From the NCBI RefSeq assembly GCF_020360975.1, contig NW_025408667.1, positions 7,626,001-7,690,000 of the forward strand: a stretch of 64,000 nt of DNA. Direction: 5' to 3'. Below are positions 14,674 through 26,327 of this stretch, piece after piece. This stretch comes from Hirsutella rhossiliensis (Eukaryota > Ascomycota > Sordariomycetes > Hypocreales > Ophiocordycipitaceae). A program made the position numbers and the translations under genes. The notes under the pieces were generated by a model. It was not told the origin of the DNA, did no database searches, and worked only from the letters and a program-made list of their open reading frames with translations. Position 1 is the stretch's first letter; the number at the start of each line of letters is the position of its first letter.

Positions 14674-14718
14674 GACGACATCGACGACATCGACGACATC
14701 GACGACATCGACAACATC
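14674..14718. repeat. 9-bp tandem repeat in the leader of paralog B
   Basis: Five units of gacgacatc (the last is gacaacatc) end about 130 nt before the ATG at 14850. It is probably transcribed as part of the 5' UTR. Confidence 0.85.
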
Positions 14719-14849
14719 GACGACGATCGCTACCTGTGCTACTCCCTCCGTCGCCCTCGTTGCTTCGCCCAGCCGCCTCGCGCTCTCTGACCCATCGTCA
14801 TCGTCCAGAGCCCTGCTGCGAGGTACCGGAGGCATCGCCGGCAGCCGCC

Positions 14850-16689
14850 ATGTTTCCCATTCGCCCTGCAGAGGACGCCAACGTCCGGCCCTTGACGGAT
14901 GAGGACCACCACCTGCTTCTCCGACTTGTTCAGCGTTACGGCATCCCCAGTCTCCTGTGCGCCCTGACCGGCTCTCCCGATTCATGTAAGTGCACTTCCG
15001 ACAACGAGGCCGCCCGCCGTCGACCAGAGTCCCCATCCCGCTGACAAGCTTCCAGCGGGCGCCTCGACCTTGTCAGCGAGCACGCTGCTCAGCAACGTGA
15101 GCGCTCCGTCGCTGGCGTGGACCAGCTCAGCAGCGTCCCAGTGCCGGTCCGACGACGCCTCCATCAACACCCAGTGCACGTGGCCCGATGTGGCCACTGA
15201 CGTGCAGCCCATGCACGACCCGGAGCCCAGCAAGATTAGCGAACGCTCGTGGCTCGACTCGCCAGCCCCCGTGCCGTCGCCGCTCCCCCCGAGTGACGTG
15301 ACCTCGCACCCATCTCCCCAGTTGGCGGTTCCTACGTCCAAAAAATATCAGTGCCCCATGTGCTTCTTGGACAACAGCCCCGTGGGCTTTGGCCGAAAGA
15401 GCGACTTCAAGAAGCACCTACACAACTTCCACGGCTCCGACGTCGAGTGGATCTGCCGGACCAAGGGCTGCCACCTGTCCTTCTCGACGGAGCGCGCCTA
15501 CAGCACGCACGCCAAGGAGGCGCACCGCATGAAGGCGCTGCCCAACAGCGCAGCCCGGACGGAGCTATGCGCGCAGGTTGTCTTTGCCTGCGGTTTCGGC
15601 GCCTGCAAAGACCGCCTGTTCGAGGCCCGCACCGCCGACGACTCTTCCTCCACCCGTGACAAGCACTTTGAGCACATTGCCAAGCACTTTGAGGAAGGCT
15701 TCGATGTCAGACGGTGGGAATACAGGGTACAGCTCCAGAACCTCATGCGGCAACCCCAGGTCAAGCACACGTGGAAGACGTGCATCTGGCCCAAGGAGAA
15801 GCGGCAGCAGCTCATCTGGCGACCGCGCTCCTCGGGAGACCTAAAGCGCATCCTCGAGTGCCGTCACCTGGGCGACAATATCCCCCAGCTCGTGCGGCTG
15901 GCCTACATCTTGGGCACGCCGCCATTCACCTCGCCGACCACACCGCCGATGGGCGACGTCGAGATGTACTTTCAGCTACCGTACCGAAGCTCCTGCCTCA
16001 TCAACTCACCGGGACACTCGACAGTGAACCTGAGCCCCAAGATCGAGGACGACGCCGCGTCGACGCTAACCGTCTCCAAGAGGCGATCTAGCCGCTCGAG
16101 CCTGACGCAGTCGGTGTTTAGGCTGTCGAGCCGGCAAGGGAAGCGGGCATCTCGCCCGCCGACGCCCGCGAGCGTTCTCAGCAGCAGCGGAGCCGGGACG
16201 ACGACACCAGGCAGCGGTGGGCACGGCGGACACAGCATTCACGGCGACGACACAATCATGGGCGAAGACGCGACGGCGGCGGGCCCGCACCCCGGCACGC
16301 CGTTTCCGATCCCCAACGAGGCCGTGTGGCCGCCCGACGCGCCCAAGTTTGCGCCCGAGGTGCATGCCGGGCTACCCAAGCAAGTCAACACGCCCGTCGA
16401 CAACGCGCCGATGATGTACCCGATGCAGCTGGAGCAGAACCCGCATCAGCCATGGTGTGCCATGGACGCATTCGATCCCTACTCTCCACAAATGGGTATG
16501 CCGCAGGGCATGTACGAGTACCCGCTCAGCTCGACGCCGACGGTGCGGCCGGCGACGCCGGTGCCTCACAAAAGGCCAGCCTCGTGGGGGCGCGTCATGA
16601 GCATGGAGACGCTGCGGCCGGCCAAGAAATCGGTGCCGCACGAGCACCCGTGCCCGCCCGAGCTGATGCCCACGATGCTGGGCATGTAG
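14850..16689 (+). CDS. C2H2 zinc-finger protein, probable transcription regulator (paralog B)
   Basis: Two exons, 14850-14985 and 15056-16689, give 589 aa. The 70-nt intron has GTAAGT and CAG ends and interrupts a codon after base 1, the same phase and relative place as in the gene at 3793. Exon 1 encodes a helix-like segment with RLVQRYG. Zinc-binding motifs begin at residue 143, exactly as in paralog A: YQCPMC...HLHNFH, then WICRTKGC...HAKEAH, then a third C-x4-C segment ending in HIAKHFEEG. A conserved block (WRP...L..ILECRHL..IPQLV) follows, then a low-complexity Ser/Pro/Thr tail. The start ATG sits in a good Kozak context (gccgccATG). A nuclear regulatory role is inferred; targets are unknown. 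Confidence 0.87.
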
Positions 16690-18602
16690 CCTTCTGGTGG
16701 AGCCGGACCTCACCCCTCAATTCACTACTCAACCTGTCTGATGCATCAATAATGCATTTATTTTCTAATGCCGATGGGGGCAAATGCCGGGTCCGGGACC
16801 TTTGCCGGGCTTGTGGAAGCTTGGTGGCAGGGCCGCAACTGTGGTCCGTCTGGTTGCCCAGGACTCCATGGCCTGGGTGGACAGGGCCGGCGGTCCTACG
16901 GTCCAGCTGTCATTGGTGTGTCCTATTTGTCATCTCGGGCATGCTTCCTTTGCCTCGTTGTCACTCCCACCGTCACTTATACCCTAATGCCGTCTCGACG
17001 CTGTGGGACGGTTTCCTCATCAGGGGAACGACGACACGTATACCTAATATTGACGAAAGGACACTGGGTGTGGAGGATTTGGATTGTTGCCTCTCCTTTG
17101 TTTGCGTTTGCGTTTGCTGTGCTGAGATACCATTGTCTGCCTGTTATGCTTGGGGTGGCGGGCCAGACGGCGACGGCGTGGCCGGAAGAGATATCCAAGG
17201 GAAGAGGGGGAACGAGGATGGGGTGACGGATTGTTTGATTCAAAAGCGTCATTGGAGCGAGCGGATGGGGGAATGGGAAGGAGGAGTATTGCGAGGAGAT
17301 ACACGACGATACATTTGCTGCATACACATAGCCAATGCTTGGACCCGTGGGATGCGTTTGATGCTTGCTTGGCAATAGAGTCTATGACAGAATGTGTGTG
17401 TGTGTATGAGCATGGATGAATGGATGCGGCAGAGTAAATGTGGCAGAGGGAGAATGGGATTAGGCGTGAACAAGGTGCCAATGTCACAGTCTGGCTGAGA
17501 GGCTGCAAGTTCCGCGATGGGAGTCTCTGTTGGATGCCGACAGACAGACGTGTATGTTTGCCACTTGACGCGGGGAAGCGTGTTAGCAGAAGCTTAGACT
17601 TCGGATATGAATGGGTTTACGTATGTATAGTACGGTAGGCTGCTGTTCGCCCCTCGATGGACCAACGGGGATGCAGCTACCAACAGCCGTCTCCCGTACG
17701 TGCGCTGCAGTGGCCTGTCAATGGCAAAGCACAGGACGGGGGGAAGGGGGAGATGCGCAAATGGACAGCTTTTTATTTATTTTTATTTTATTTTTAAGTT
17801 TTATTTACCTGCCGGAGTATTTCCCCGTCGGTAATACAACTTGTGATGGATTCAATAGGTCGAATCCCTGTGTGCAGACAACAACAACAAGCTTTGCTGT
17901 TCGCCATTGGCCATGTGAAGCCTAGACTTGGTTGCGATTCCGGACGGCCACTCCTCCTTTTTTCTTTTCTTTTCTTTTTCTTTTTTTTGCCCTTGATGTC
18001 GGCTGTCGATGATGGAAGGATGGATACCTGGGCCTCGGGTACCTCGCAGACACCAGACAAGTGGATGAGCCGAGACTCGGACTTGCCCCAGGCCTGTTTT
18101 ACCCTCTGCCGACTGCCCGTCAGCGGGCTGGTGAGTCAGCGGACTGGTGACATGTGCAGCGACTAGGTATGGGTGATTTAACTGGGGGTACCTGGCGCCG
18201 AGGTCGCTGGCATCAATTGGGCCCCTCCGAGTGCAGTCCGGCATCGCTCACCCCTCCGAGTGTTCCAACGGCGCGGCGCTTGACTCTGACTCCCCCCTAG
18301 TACTCCGATGGCCGTCCGCCACCCCCATTCTTTCCCCCTCCTCTCCTCCTCGTCCGCTTGATCGCCTCGTCGCAGTTAGACTTTTTCTTCTTCGTCGCAT
18401 CTCCATCATTTGGGAATCTCGCTTCCCATTTGCAATTGGCTCCTCAACCCGCCGAGTTCCCTCGCTCCATCGCCGTCGTCGTCGTTTTGCGTCCGGCCAA
18501 TCGCAAAAAAAAAGGGCCGAGAGCTGGCGTGCAAAACCTACACCTTAGGCGTATCTCTTCTCCCGCTCTCCTCTCCCGCTCTCCCGCGCCATTCTCGCCA
18601 CG
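16690..18602. other. Intergenic region: 3' UTR of paralog B and ILV2 promoter
   Basis: No gene is seen. The left half is the likely 3' region of the zinc-finger gene. The right half, T/C-rich from about 17.94 kb and again from 18.3 kb, is the likely ILV2 promoter and leader. It contains the CPC1-like sites listed separately and a palindrome CCGAGACTCGG at 18070-18080, which has the inverted CCG triplets used by Zn2Cys6 factors (candidate only). Confidence 0.6.
18132..18292. promoter_or_regulatory. Candidate CPC1/GCN4 (cross-pathway control) binding sites upstream of ILV2
   Basis: A perfect TGAGTCA heptamer lies at 18132-18138, and two directly adjacent TGACTC hexamers lie at 18281-18286 and 18287-18292, about 470 and 310 nt before the ILV2 start codon. 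TGASTCA is the known consensus of yeast Gcn4 and Neurospora CPC-1, which induce amino-acid biosynthesis genes, ILV2 among them, under starvation. Their function here is inferred from sequence and position. Confidence 0.55.
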
Positions 18603-21015
18603 ATGCTCCGGACTCGCCACACGGCAAAGGCCTTGAGGGCCTTCGGCCAGCCAAGGCAATTCACCTCGACCACGAAGCTGCCCGCCGCGCAGGTCATCCA
18701 GAAGGCGCCCGGTGCCCAGAGAAATCAGACCACGGCCGCCGCCGCCGCCGCCACGACTGCCGCGCCGTAAGTCATCCCGCCGCTTGTCCTCGTCGTCGAG
18801 CGAGCAGGTCAATCAAGGCAAGCCAATGGACTGACAGTGTTACGTGGCATTGGCAGTCAAGTTCGCCCCATACCGAGTCCCGCCTTCAACGCCCAAGAGC
18901 AAGACCGGAGTCATGTCCAGCCGCTGGTCAATCCGCAAAGGAGCGACATGGATGACTCGTACGAATACCCTCAGGAATCCATCCGACCTTGCGTCGTTTC
19001 TGATCATTGGCTTACCTCTCCTTCTCTCGACTGCAGCTTCATCGGCAAGACGGGCGGCGAGATATTCCACGAAATGATGCTCAGACAGGGCGTCAAGCAC
19101 ATCTGTATGTCCTCTCCTCGCGCACCATGACCGTTGCCCATGACCGTTGCCCATGACTGTTGCCATGACTGTTGCCTGCCTGGGATCCTCGTCACTGACT
19201 CGTGCCACACCCAGTTGGTTACGCTGGCGGGGCCATCTTGCCTGTCTTCGACGCCATCTACAACTCAAAACACTTCGACTTCATCATGCCCCGGCACGAG
19301 CAGGGCGCCGGGCACATGGCCGAGGGCTACGCCAGGGCCTCGGGCAAGCCCGGCGTCGTCCTCGTCACCTCGGGCCCCGGCGCCACAAACGTCATCACCC
19401 CCCTGCAGGACGCCCTGTCCGACGGGACGCCCTTGGTCGTCTTCTGCGGCCAGGTCCCCACCACGGCCATTGGCAGCGACGCCTTCCAGGAGGCCGACGT
19501 CGTCGGCATCTCGCGCGCCTGCACCAAGTGGAACGTCATGGTTAAGAACGTTGCCGAGCTGCCGAGGCGCATCAACGAGGCCTTTGAGATTGCCACGAGC
19601 GGCCGCCCCGGCCCCGTCCTCGTCGACCTGCCCAAGGACGTGACGGCCGGCATCCTGCGCAAGGCCATCCCCACCGACACGGCCCTGCCCTCGCTGCCCA
19701 GCGCCGCCTCCCAGGCCGCCATGGACCTGAGCCGCCGCCAGCTCGAGTCGTCGATCCGCCGCGTCGCCGACCTCGTCAATATGGCCAAGCAGCCCGTCAT
19801 CTACGCCGGCCAGGGCGTCGTGCTGTCCCCCGGCGGGCCCGAGCTGCTCAAGGAGCTGGCCGATCGCGCTTCCATCCCCGTCACCACGACCCTGCTCGGC
19901 CTCGGCGCCTTTGACGAGCTCGACGACAAGGCCCTGCACATGCTGGGCATGCACGGCTCCGCCTACGCCAACATGGCCATGCAGGAGGCCGACCTCATCA
20001 TTGCCCTCGGCGGCCGCTTCGACGACCGCGTCACGGGCAACATTGCCAAGTTTGCCCCCGGCGCCAAGGCCGCCGCCGCCGAGAAGCGCGGGGGCATCGT
20101 GCACTTCGAGGTGATGCCCAAGAACATCAACAAGGTGGTGCAGGCCACCGAGGCCATCGAGGGCGACGTGACGGCCAACCTGCGCCGGCTCATGCCCCAG
20201 GTGCGGCCGCGGTCGACGGCCGACCGGGCCGCTTGGTTCGGCAAGATCAACGAGTGGAAGCGGCGGTGGCCCATGTCGCACTACGAGCGGGCCGGGCCCG
20301 GCGGGCTCATCAAGCCGCAGACGCTCGTCGAGGAGCTGAGCAACCTGACGGCGGACCGCAAGGACACGACGTACATTTCGACGGGCGTGGGCCAGCATCA
20401 GATGTGGGCAGCGCAGCACTTTCGCTGGCGGCACCCGCGCACCATGATCACGTCGGGCGGGCTCGGCACCATGGGCTACGGCCTGCCGGCGGCCATCGGG
20501 GCCAAGGTGGCGCGGCCCGACGCGCTCGTCATCGACATTGACGGCGACGCCTCGTTCAACATGACGCTGACGGAGCTGATGACGGCGGCGCAGTTCAAGA
20601 TTGGCATCAAGGTGATTGTGCTCAACAACGAGGAGCAGGGCATGGTTACGCAGTGGCAGAACCTCTTTTACGAGGACCGCTACGCCCACACGCACCAGGT
20701 GAACCCGGACTTTATGAAGCTGGCCGAGTCGATGAGTGTCGAGTGTCGGAGGGTCTCGGACCCGGCCGAGGTCGTCGACAGCCTCAGGTGGCTCATCGAC
20801 ACCGAGGGGCCGGCCCTGCTCGAGGTCATTACGGATAAGAAGGTGCCGGTGCTGCCCATGGTGCCGGCCGGGTCGGCCCTGCACGAGTTTCTGGTGTACG
20901 ACGAGGGTAAGTGACGACGCTCAAGGCAATCGATTCGTTGCTAACAGACACTGTAGCCAAGGACAAGAAGCGGCGGGAGCTGATGCGGCAACGGACGTGC
21001 GGCCTGCACGGCTGA
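18603..21015 (+). CDS. ILV2: Acetolactate synthase catalytic subunit, mitochondrial
   Basis: Condenses pyruvate to acetolactate (or with 2-ketobutyrate to acetohydroxybutyrate), the first common step of Val/Ile/Leu synthesis; ThDP- and FAD-dependent, in mitochondria. Five exons, 18603-18766, 18857-18958, 19037-19104, 19215-20906 and 20957-21015, give 694 aa, the usual length for the family. The Arg/Ser/Thr/Ala-rich N-terminus resembles a mitochondrial presequence. The conserved core starts at FIGKTGGEIFHEMM. The segment MPRHEQGAGHMAEGYAR holds the likely catalytic Glu (Glu140). The ThDP motif IDGDASFNMTL...NNEEQGMV is near the C-terminus, and the protein ends in KKRRELMRQRTCGLHG. Each junction has GT-AG ends and restores frame. 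Candidate CPC1 sites lie upstream. Assignment is secure. Confidence 0.97.
19125..19175. repeat. 13-bp minisatellite inside ILV2 intron 3
   Basis: Four near-perfect tandem units of ccatgaccgttgc (the last is 12 bp) lie in the intron at 19105-19214. They make up about half of this 110-nt intron. Confidence 0.9.
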
Positions 21016-22355
21016 GGCCGGCGAGAACGACGCAGCCTAGCTCAGGATTTGAGAGGAAAAGTTGGGGTTTGTTCTTTTGCTCCGGGATACCACCTTGTTT
21101 GATCCTGTTTACGTCGCTTTTCCATCCATTTTTTTCTCCCGTCTGTCGAGATGGGCGAGCATGTCGCCAGGGATGTCGCGGGATGTGCGAGGCGGTGGAT
21201 GTGGAAGAGAAGCAGAGTTGCAGTGCCGCGGTGGACGAAACCAGGGGGCAGGGCGAGGGAACATGGGGCTTTGGTTGCGCTGGGTAGGATCTGTGTGGGT
21301 GATGTCAGATCGGCCAGGGGCCGTGGCGGAAGCGGCCGCTCGGAGGCAGAAGGGCAGGACGAAGCATGTTACTTGATGCAGCGGCGGCTGGAATCGACAG
21401 CGGATGAGAGCGTGTTCAGGGCCAAGGGCTTGATGAGGATTGATCTTTCTTGCTGGCTTGTCCTTTTTTCTTTCTTCCACTTGTTGATTGCTTGATGGTG
21501 CCTGATGTGCCTGGTCTCATTGCCAGGAATGGCCCCCAAGTGGTGTCGTCGGACAATGGCAAGGATGCGCAATACATACTCGCATGACTGGACGATGCAA
21601 GCATGACTGCACTGTGCCGTTCAGGCGTGTCCCCTGAGCTGAGACGCGCAGGGTGTGATTGGGCTGCGTGGCGCTGAGGCTCGTTGTGTGAGGGCATTCT
21701 TGTGCCACACGCCCATGTGCTGTACTGTACATATTATCACGTCCCCCCGTCTGATGTTGTACTGTACTGTAGCAGGCCTGCCTTGTGGAGGCGTAGATGG
21801 GCAGATGGATGAGTGGATGGACGGACGAGCAGGATCGGCGCGGGGCTGCGTCTGGTTTGGGATGCTCGAGGCGAGCATCGTCAGCGGCACGGGCTGAGGG
21901 AGCAAGGGGGGTGACTGTGGTTCGTGCCTGTTCTCTGTCACCCTCTTTTCTCTCCCCTCGTTCATTCGCGTCGTCGTCTTGCTGGTGAGTTAACGCCGTC
22001 TAGCCTCTACGACCAGTTTCTTGTGTTTGCTGGCGAATCGTCTCATCGCTTCGGCTCCTGATCGACCTTTCCGCCTTGTTCCCCTCCTCCTCCTCACCAC
22101 CTTTTGAGCGCGGCTGACATACACGGGAAAGGGGAGGAAAGAGAGTCGTTGTGGACTGGGTTGGGGATAAGGTAGAGGAGGATTGATTCTGAAGGAGAGT
22201 GTTGGACGGCTGTTTTGACGCTCTTGATCCGGGACACGATCACGACGCCTACCACCTACCCCCTTTTTTTCTGCCCATTGGGTTTCCATTGGACCTCTTC
22301 TCAACCCCCCCGTTGGAGAGCAAGACATACTCGCCAGATCGAACGAGAGGCGAGG
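21016..22355. other. Intergenic region between ILV2 and a membrane-protein gene
   Basis: Nothing gene-like is supported. The stretch should contain the ILV2 3' UTR and the promoter and leader of the gene starting at 22356. Confidence 0.6.
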
Positions 22356-23352
22356 ATGCCGCTCCCCCTAATCATGGCCGCCGCCGACACGGGCTGCTTC
22401 TACGGCGACGGCACCGCCGCCACCGACTGGGCCTTTGCGCCGTGCCACCAGCGCAACACGACGTTCCGCATCTGCTGCCTGCCGAGCACGGGCGACGCCT
22501 GTCTGGCCAACGGGCTGTGCGTGTATCCGGGCCACTACATGTACCGCGGGCCGTGCGACAACCGCCGGGGCGCCGGGTGCCGGAGCATCTGCCCGGAGAG
22601 TCAGTCTTTCTCTTTTTCCTTCTCCCCACCTCTTGTCGCCTTGCTGTCTCTTGTTGTGTGTGTGCGCGAGCTTCGTGTTTTCTCTCTGCGCTGTTCTCTG
22701 TGTGGGGAGAGGGCAACAGCGTGGTTGGTGGTGGTGATGAGAAGCTGATGGCCATGTCTGTCTGGCAGTCAACCCCAATTCGTGGACAGAGGTGCAGATG
22801 TGCACGCCGACCGAGTACTGCTGCAGCCCCGAGCGCAACGCCGGGACGCCGGGGAACTGCTGCAACGACGGGAGCAAGCGGTTTCCCCTGCCGGACCCGA
22901 TATCGGCCTCGGAGTCGTCCGACGCGTCGTCCTCGGCTGTTGCAACGCCAACATCTGCATCCTCGCCGCAACAAGCTTCTTCTTCTTCCTTTTCTTCTTC
23001 TTCTTCTTCTTCATCATCGGCACTTGTTCCGACCATCACCACGATCGGCAGCGGCAGCAGTGGCGATGGCAGCAGCAGCACCGGGGCCATCGCCGGCGGC
23101 GTCGTCGGCGGCGTCGCCGCGCTGGCCCTTCTTGGCGCCGGGGCGTGGTGGCTCCTTGCGCGGCGGCGGCGGAGACGGCGGCAGCTGCAGCCTGCGTCTC
23201 CGTCGTCTGCGTTTGGCTCTTCTGAGGACGGGCGGGACGCGACGGGGCGGGAGAAGGGAGCAGGCCCGGCGGCCGAGGTGGAGGGCCGGTCGGCGCCGGT
23301 GGAGTCGGACTCGCGGCCGCTGCAGCAGCGGCGGTTTGAGATGTCGGGATAA
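22356..23352 (+). CDS. Cys-rich single-pass membrane protein, function unknown
   Basis: Two exons, 22356-22599 and 22769-23352, give 275 aa; the splice (GTCAGT...CAG) restores frame across a codon split after base 1. The N-terminal ~115 residues contain about a dozen cysteines, starting with CFYGDGTAATDW. They are followed by a Ser-rich stalk with a run of serines encoded by TTC/TCT repeats, then a transmembrane helix (GAIAGGVVGGVAALALLGAG) and a basic stop-transfer (RRRRRRR) with a cytoplasmic tail. The layout matches a family of fungal proteins with an extracellular Cys-rich head that lack a clear cleavable signal peptide. A second in-frame ATG at 22374 is an alternative start. A surface or wall-sensing role is a guess only. 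Confidence 0.75.
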
Positions 23353-24500
23353 AGGGCCTAGACACGGGGAACTACAACGGGCCACATGTAGAGCATATAT
23401 ATAGCAGAGATACGCCTCGGCAGCAATGAAGGACGAGCAGAGCAGTCTCGTGTATAGCAACACCCCTGTCTGTCTTGTACCAGCATCCGTCATCCCAATG
23501 TTTCCGAATGAAGTTGGCTTCGAAAGCGGACAGGAGTAATAAATAGCCTCTGTCCAGCCAGCGGAACAAACCGGAACCAGCGGGATAAGCCCCCCCCTCC
23601 CCCGACATCCATCGGCAGACGCCCCCACATTTTTGCCGCGTGGCCGCCGAGGCGTCCGACGGGTCCCGCGGGCCCGGCCCGAGACCCACCTCTGCCCACC
23701 CGAGAGGCGCCCTCCCACCGCAACGGGCTGAAAAACGCGCGGTTCGTCGGTGTCTCAGCTGTGTCCGGCCGAACCCCGTGCTGCGGGCGCTTAGGCGGCT
23801 TGGCATCGACGGGCATTGGAGCCATCTGCTCTCAGGCAGGCGTATTGTCCCAGCTGAACTGCCCACTGCTCCTGAGGTTGAGCGAGCCTCTTCACTTGGA
23901 TAGGAACAGGCAAGGATCTTGGGCACCGTCATGGTTGTATTTGCAGTCGATTTGGTTTATATGCGTGCCGCAGCCTCTTCATCACGCGGTGACGGGCAAC
24001 TCATCACATCACTCTGCATCTCACAGCTCTCACCACCGTTCTCGTCCTACACTGCTCAGCTTGCCTCACACGACTTATGCCGTATTTACTCTGTAGTAGC
24101 GAGTCTGGGACTCTTGATGCTTGTCGTCATTAGTCCTCCATGATATGGCCCCCTCTCTATACGAAAACTATGTTCTATACCATGCTTTTCACCTATACCT
24201 CGTGCTCCCAGTCACGGAAACGGCCGCGTGCAGAATGAAGACCCCTGGCCCCTGCTTTGCACCGCACGGTCAACCTCGCGGCATCCACCGCCTTGCTCCC
24301 GGCCCAGCCCATGCATCGTGCCCGAGGCCACCCCGGCCGTAAGCGAGCGAGGAGGCGTCGCGTATGCGTTGGGGTCTGTGCCATTTTCGCGACATGCAAT
24401 GCGTGCTGTGTGTGTCTCGCTTTGCGTCTACGCCGATTGCGAGAGAATTAATGAGTTTTTCGTTAGTCGTAAATCGTCTCAGCCAGTAGTGTCTCCCCTT
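23353..24500. other. Intergenic region between convergent genes
   Basis: No gene supported. It separates the ends of two convergent genes and should hold both 3' UTRs. Confidence 0.55.
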
Positions 24501-26327
24501 TCAGGTCGTGTTCGTCTCCCGCTCCAGCTCGGCCTTTTCGTCGGCCGTCAGCGACGCCTCGGCCTGCCCCATCTTGACCGTGACCGTCAGGCAGAAAGAC
24601 ACGGCCGAGAGGGCGACGCCGGTCCAGAAGCCAATCTGATACTGCTCGCGCGGCCCCACGTTGTCCTCGCCGCGGCTCTGCACCGTCGCCGACACGGCCA
24701 GCTCGCCAATGCCCAGCCAGAAGGCGATGCCCAGGTACAGCAGGCTGTTGATGAGGCCGCTGGCAGCCGCTTGGTGGCGGCGCGGCATGGCCGTCGTGAT
24801 GAAGACGTTTGTCACGTTGAAGGTGATGTCGACGCCAATGGTGCCGGCCAGCATGGCGGGGAAGATGTAGGCCCAGTAGAGGAAGCTGGTCGACTTGCCG
24901 CTGGCGGCCTGGTCGGGGAGCAGGGCGAAGAGGAGCGTCGACAGGAAGAAGCCGCCGCACGAGATGATCATGAGCAGCCGGTTGGGGATGATGTGCAGCA
25001 CCAGCCCGCCGCCAATGGCCAGGAACATGCCGCCGACGGCCAGGGGCGTGAACCACGCGGCCGTGAGGATGGGCGGCGTGTGCATGACGACTTCGATGCT
25101 GGGTACCGTTAGCATAGGCCCCGGTGCAGAGGCGGGTTACGGAACAGGGGGGGAACAGGGGGAGAACAGGGGGCGGCGCCGCGGCAGACGTCCGAGGTGG
25201 ACGTACTAGAAGCTGGCGTAAAAGAGAAAGAGGCCAAAGACGCCGTAGGAGCAGAACAGGGCCCCCATGAGGCGCTTGATGCAGCGGTGCTTGAAGAGAT
25301 CCGGCGGCAGCAGGGGCTGGGAGGCCACCCACCCCTGGACGTAGACGGCGGCAGCGAGGAAGACGAGGCCGACGCCGAGGGTGACGTAGATGTAAGGGGT
25401 GCGCCAGCCGTCGGGGGCGTGGCCGCCGTCGGTAAAGGCAAAGACGACGAGGACGAGGCCCGGGACAATGGTCAAGACGCCCCACCAGTCCATGCGGGCG
25501 TGCGGGTCGGCGTCGGCGAGGCAGCGCGGGACGGTGAGGAGGCCGGCGAGGGCAATGAGGAGGCCGAGGACGGCGCCGATCCAAAAGTACCAGCGCCAGT
25601 CGAGGTACTCGGCGGCGACGGCGCCCATGAAGATGCCAAAGTAGAAGCCGATGCAGGCAAAGGCGCCGTAGACGGAGAAGACAAAGTTCTTGCGCGGGCC
25701 CGGGCGGTACGTGCGGCTCAGCAGGGCCAGGCCGGCGGGCAGGAAGGCGGCGGCGCCGATGCCCTGCATGGCGCGGCAGAGGATGAGCATGGTTGCGTTT
25801 GTGCTGAAGCCGCTGACGAGGGACCAGACGAGCAGCCAGGCGTGGCCGGCGAGGAAGACGAGGCGGGCGCCGTAGAGGTCGCACATGCGCGCAAACGGCT
25901 GCAGCAGCGCCGCCGTGGTCAGGTTGGTGACGCCGGCGGGCCAGGTGCGCGACGCCGGCGGGATGGCGAGGGCGTCGGCGAGGGGGGGGAGGACGATGTT
26001 GAAGCCGCCGATGAAGTACTCGCTCAGCATCATGGACAGCACGATGGTGGCGACGAAGCCGGCCTCGATGAGCAGGCTCGGCAGCACGGCCGGACGCTCG
26101 CGGCCGAGGCGCTTGTAGTCGGCCGGGCCGGCGGGCTCGGGGCCGTCCTCGTCGCCCGAGGAGTCGAGGTCGTGCTGCCGCTGCTGCTGCTGCTGCTGCT
26201 TGTCGTGCGGCCCGGCGCCGGGAGGGGGGGCAGCGGGCGGGAGCGGAGCCGAGGGGTCAACCGACAACGGCTTGTCGCCCGTGGAGGCCATGATGGACGG
26301 CGGTGGTGTCGATGTCGATGTCGTCAT
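24501..26327 (-). CDS. MFS transporter of the DHA2 (14-helix) drug:H+ antiporter type
   Basis: Two exons on the minus strand, 26327-25207 and 25098-24501, give 572 aa. The 108-nt intron has GTACGT and CAG ends and joins FLFYASF to IEVVMHTPP in frame. The first ~70 residues are a cytosolic Pro/Gln-rich tail with a CAG-encoded Gln run. Helices follow, with LQPFARMCDLYGARLVFLAG as the loop 2-3 signature and ILCRAMQGIGAAAFLPAGLALLSRTY as motif C-like sequence. The size, an extra middle pair of hydrophobic stretches and sequence character resemble the DHA2/ATR1-like group, which exports drugs or other small molecules at the plasma membrane. The substrate cannot be read from sequence. An internal ATG at 26291 is an alternative start. 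Confidence 0.88.

Larger units (their letters stand above)
5576..14849. other. 9.3-kb gene-poor interval between the two zinc-finger paralogs
   Basis: No gene could be supported. Many short overlapping open frames exist, but none shows a domain, codon bias or clean splice structure. A group of short minus-strand frames at about 8.3-10.6 kb might be remnants of a decayed gene, but no family was identified. The interval contains a 12-bp minisatellite (6761-6808), a CGT/CGC microsatellite-like run (about 11608-11652) and a 9-bp repeat (14674-14718). From about 12.84 kb to 14.85 kb it is C/T-rich, consistent with promoter and a long 5' leader of the second zinc-finger gene. Confidence 0.5.

Noticed and set aside
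17856..17875. tRNA T-arm-like string (ggtcgaatccc)
   Set aside because: No matching acceptor stem, D-arm or anticodon arm could be built around it.
19265..20884. 539-aa minus-strand open frame
   Set aside because: Exact antisense of ILV2 exon 4; Gly/Leu/Val/Arg-rich shadow.
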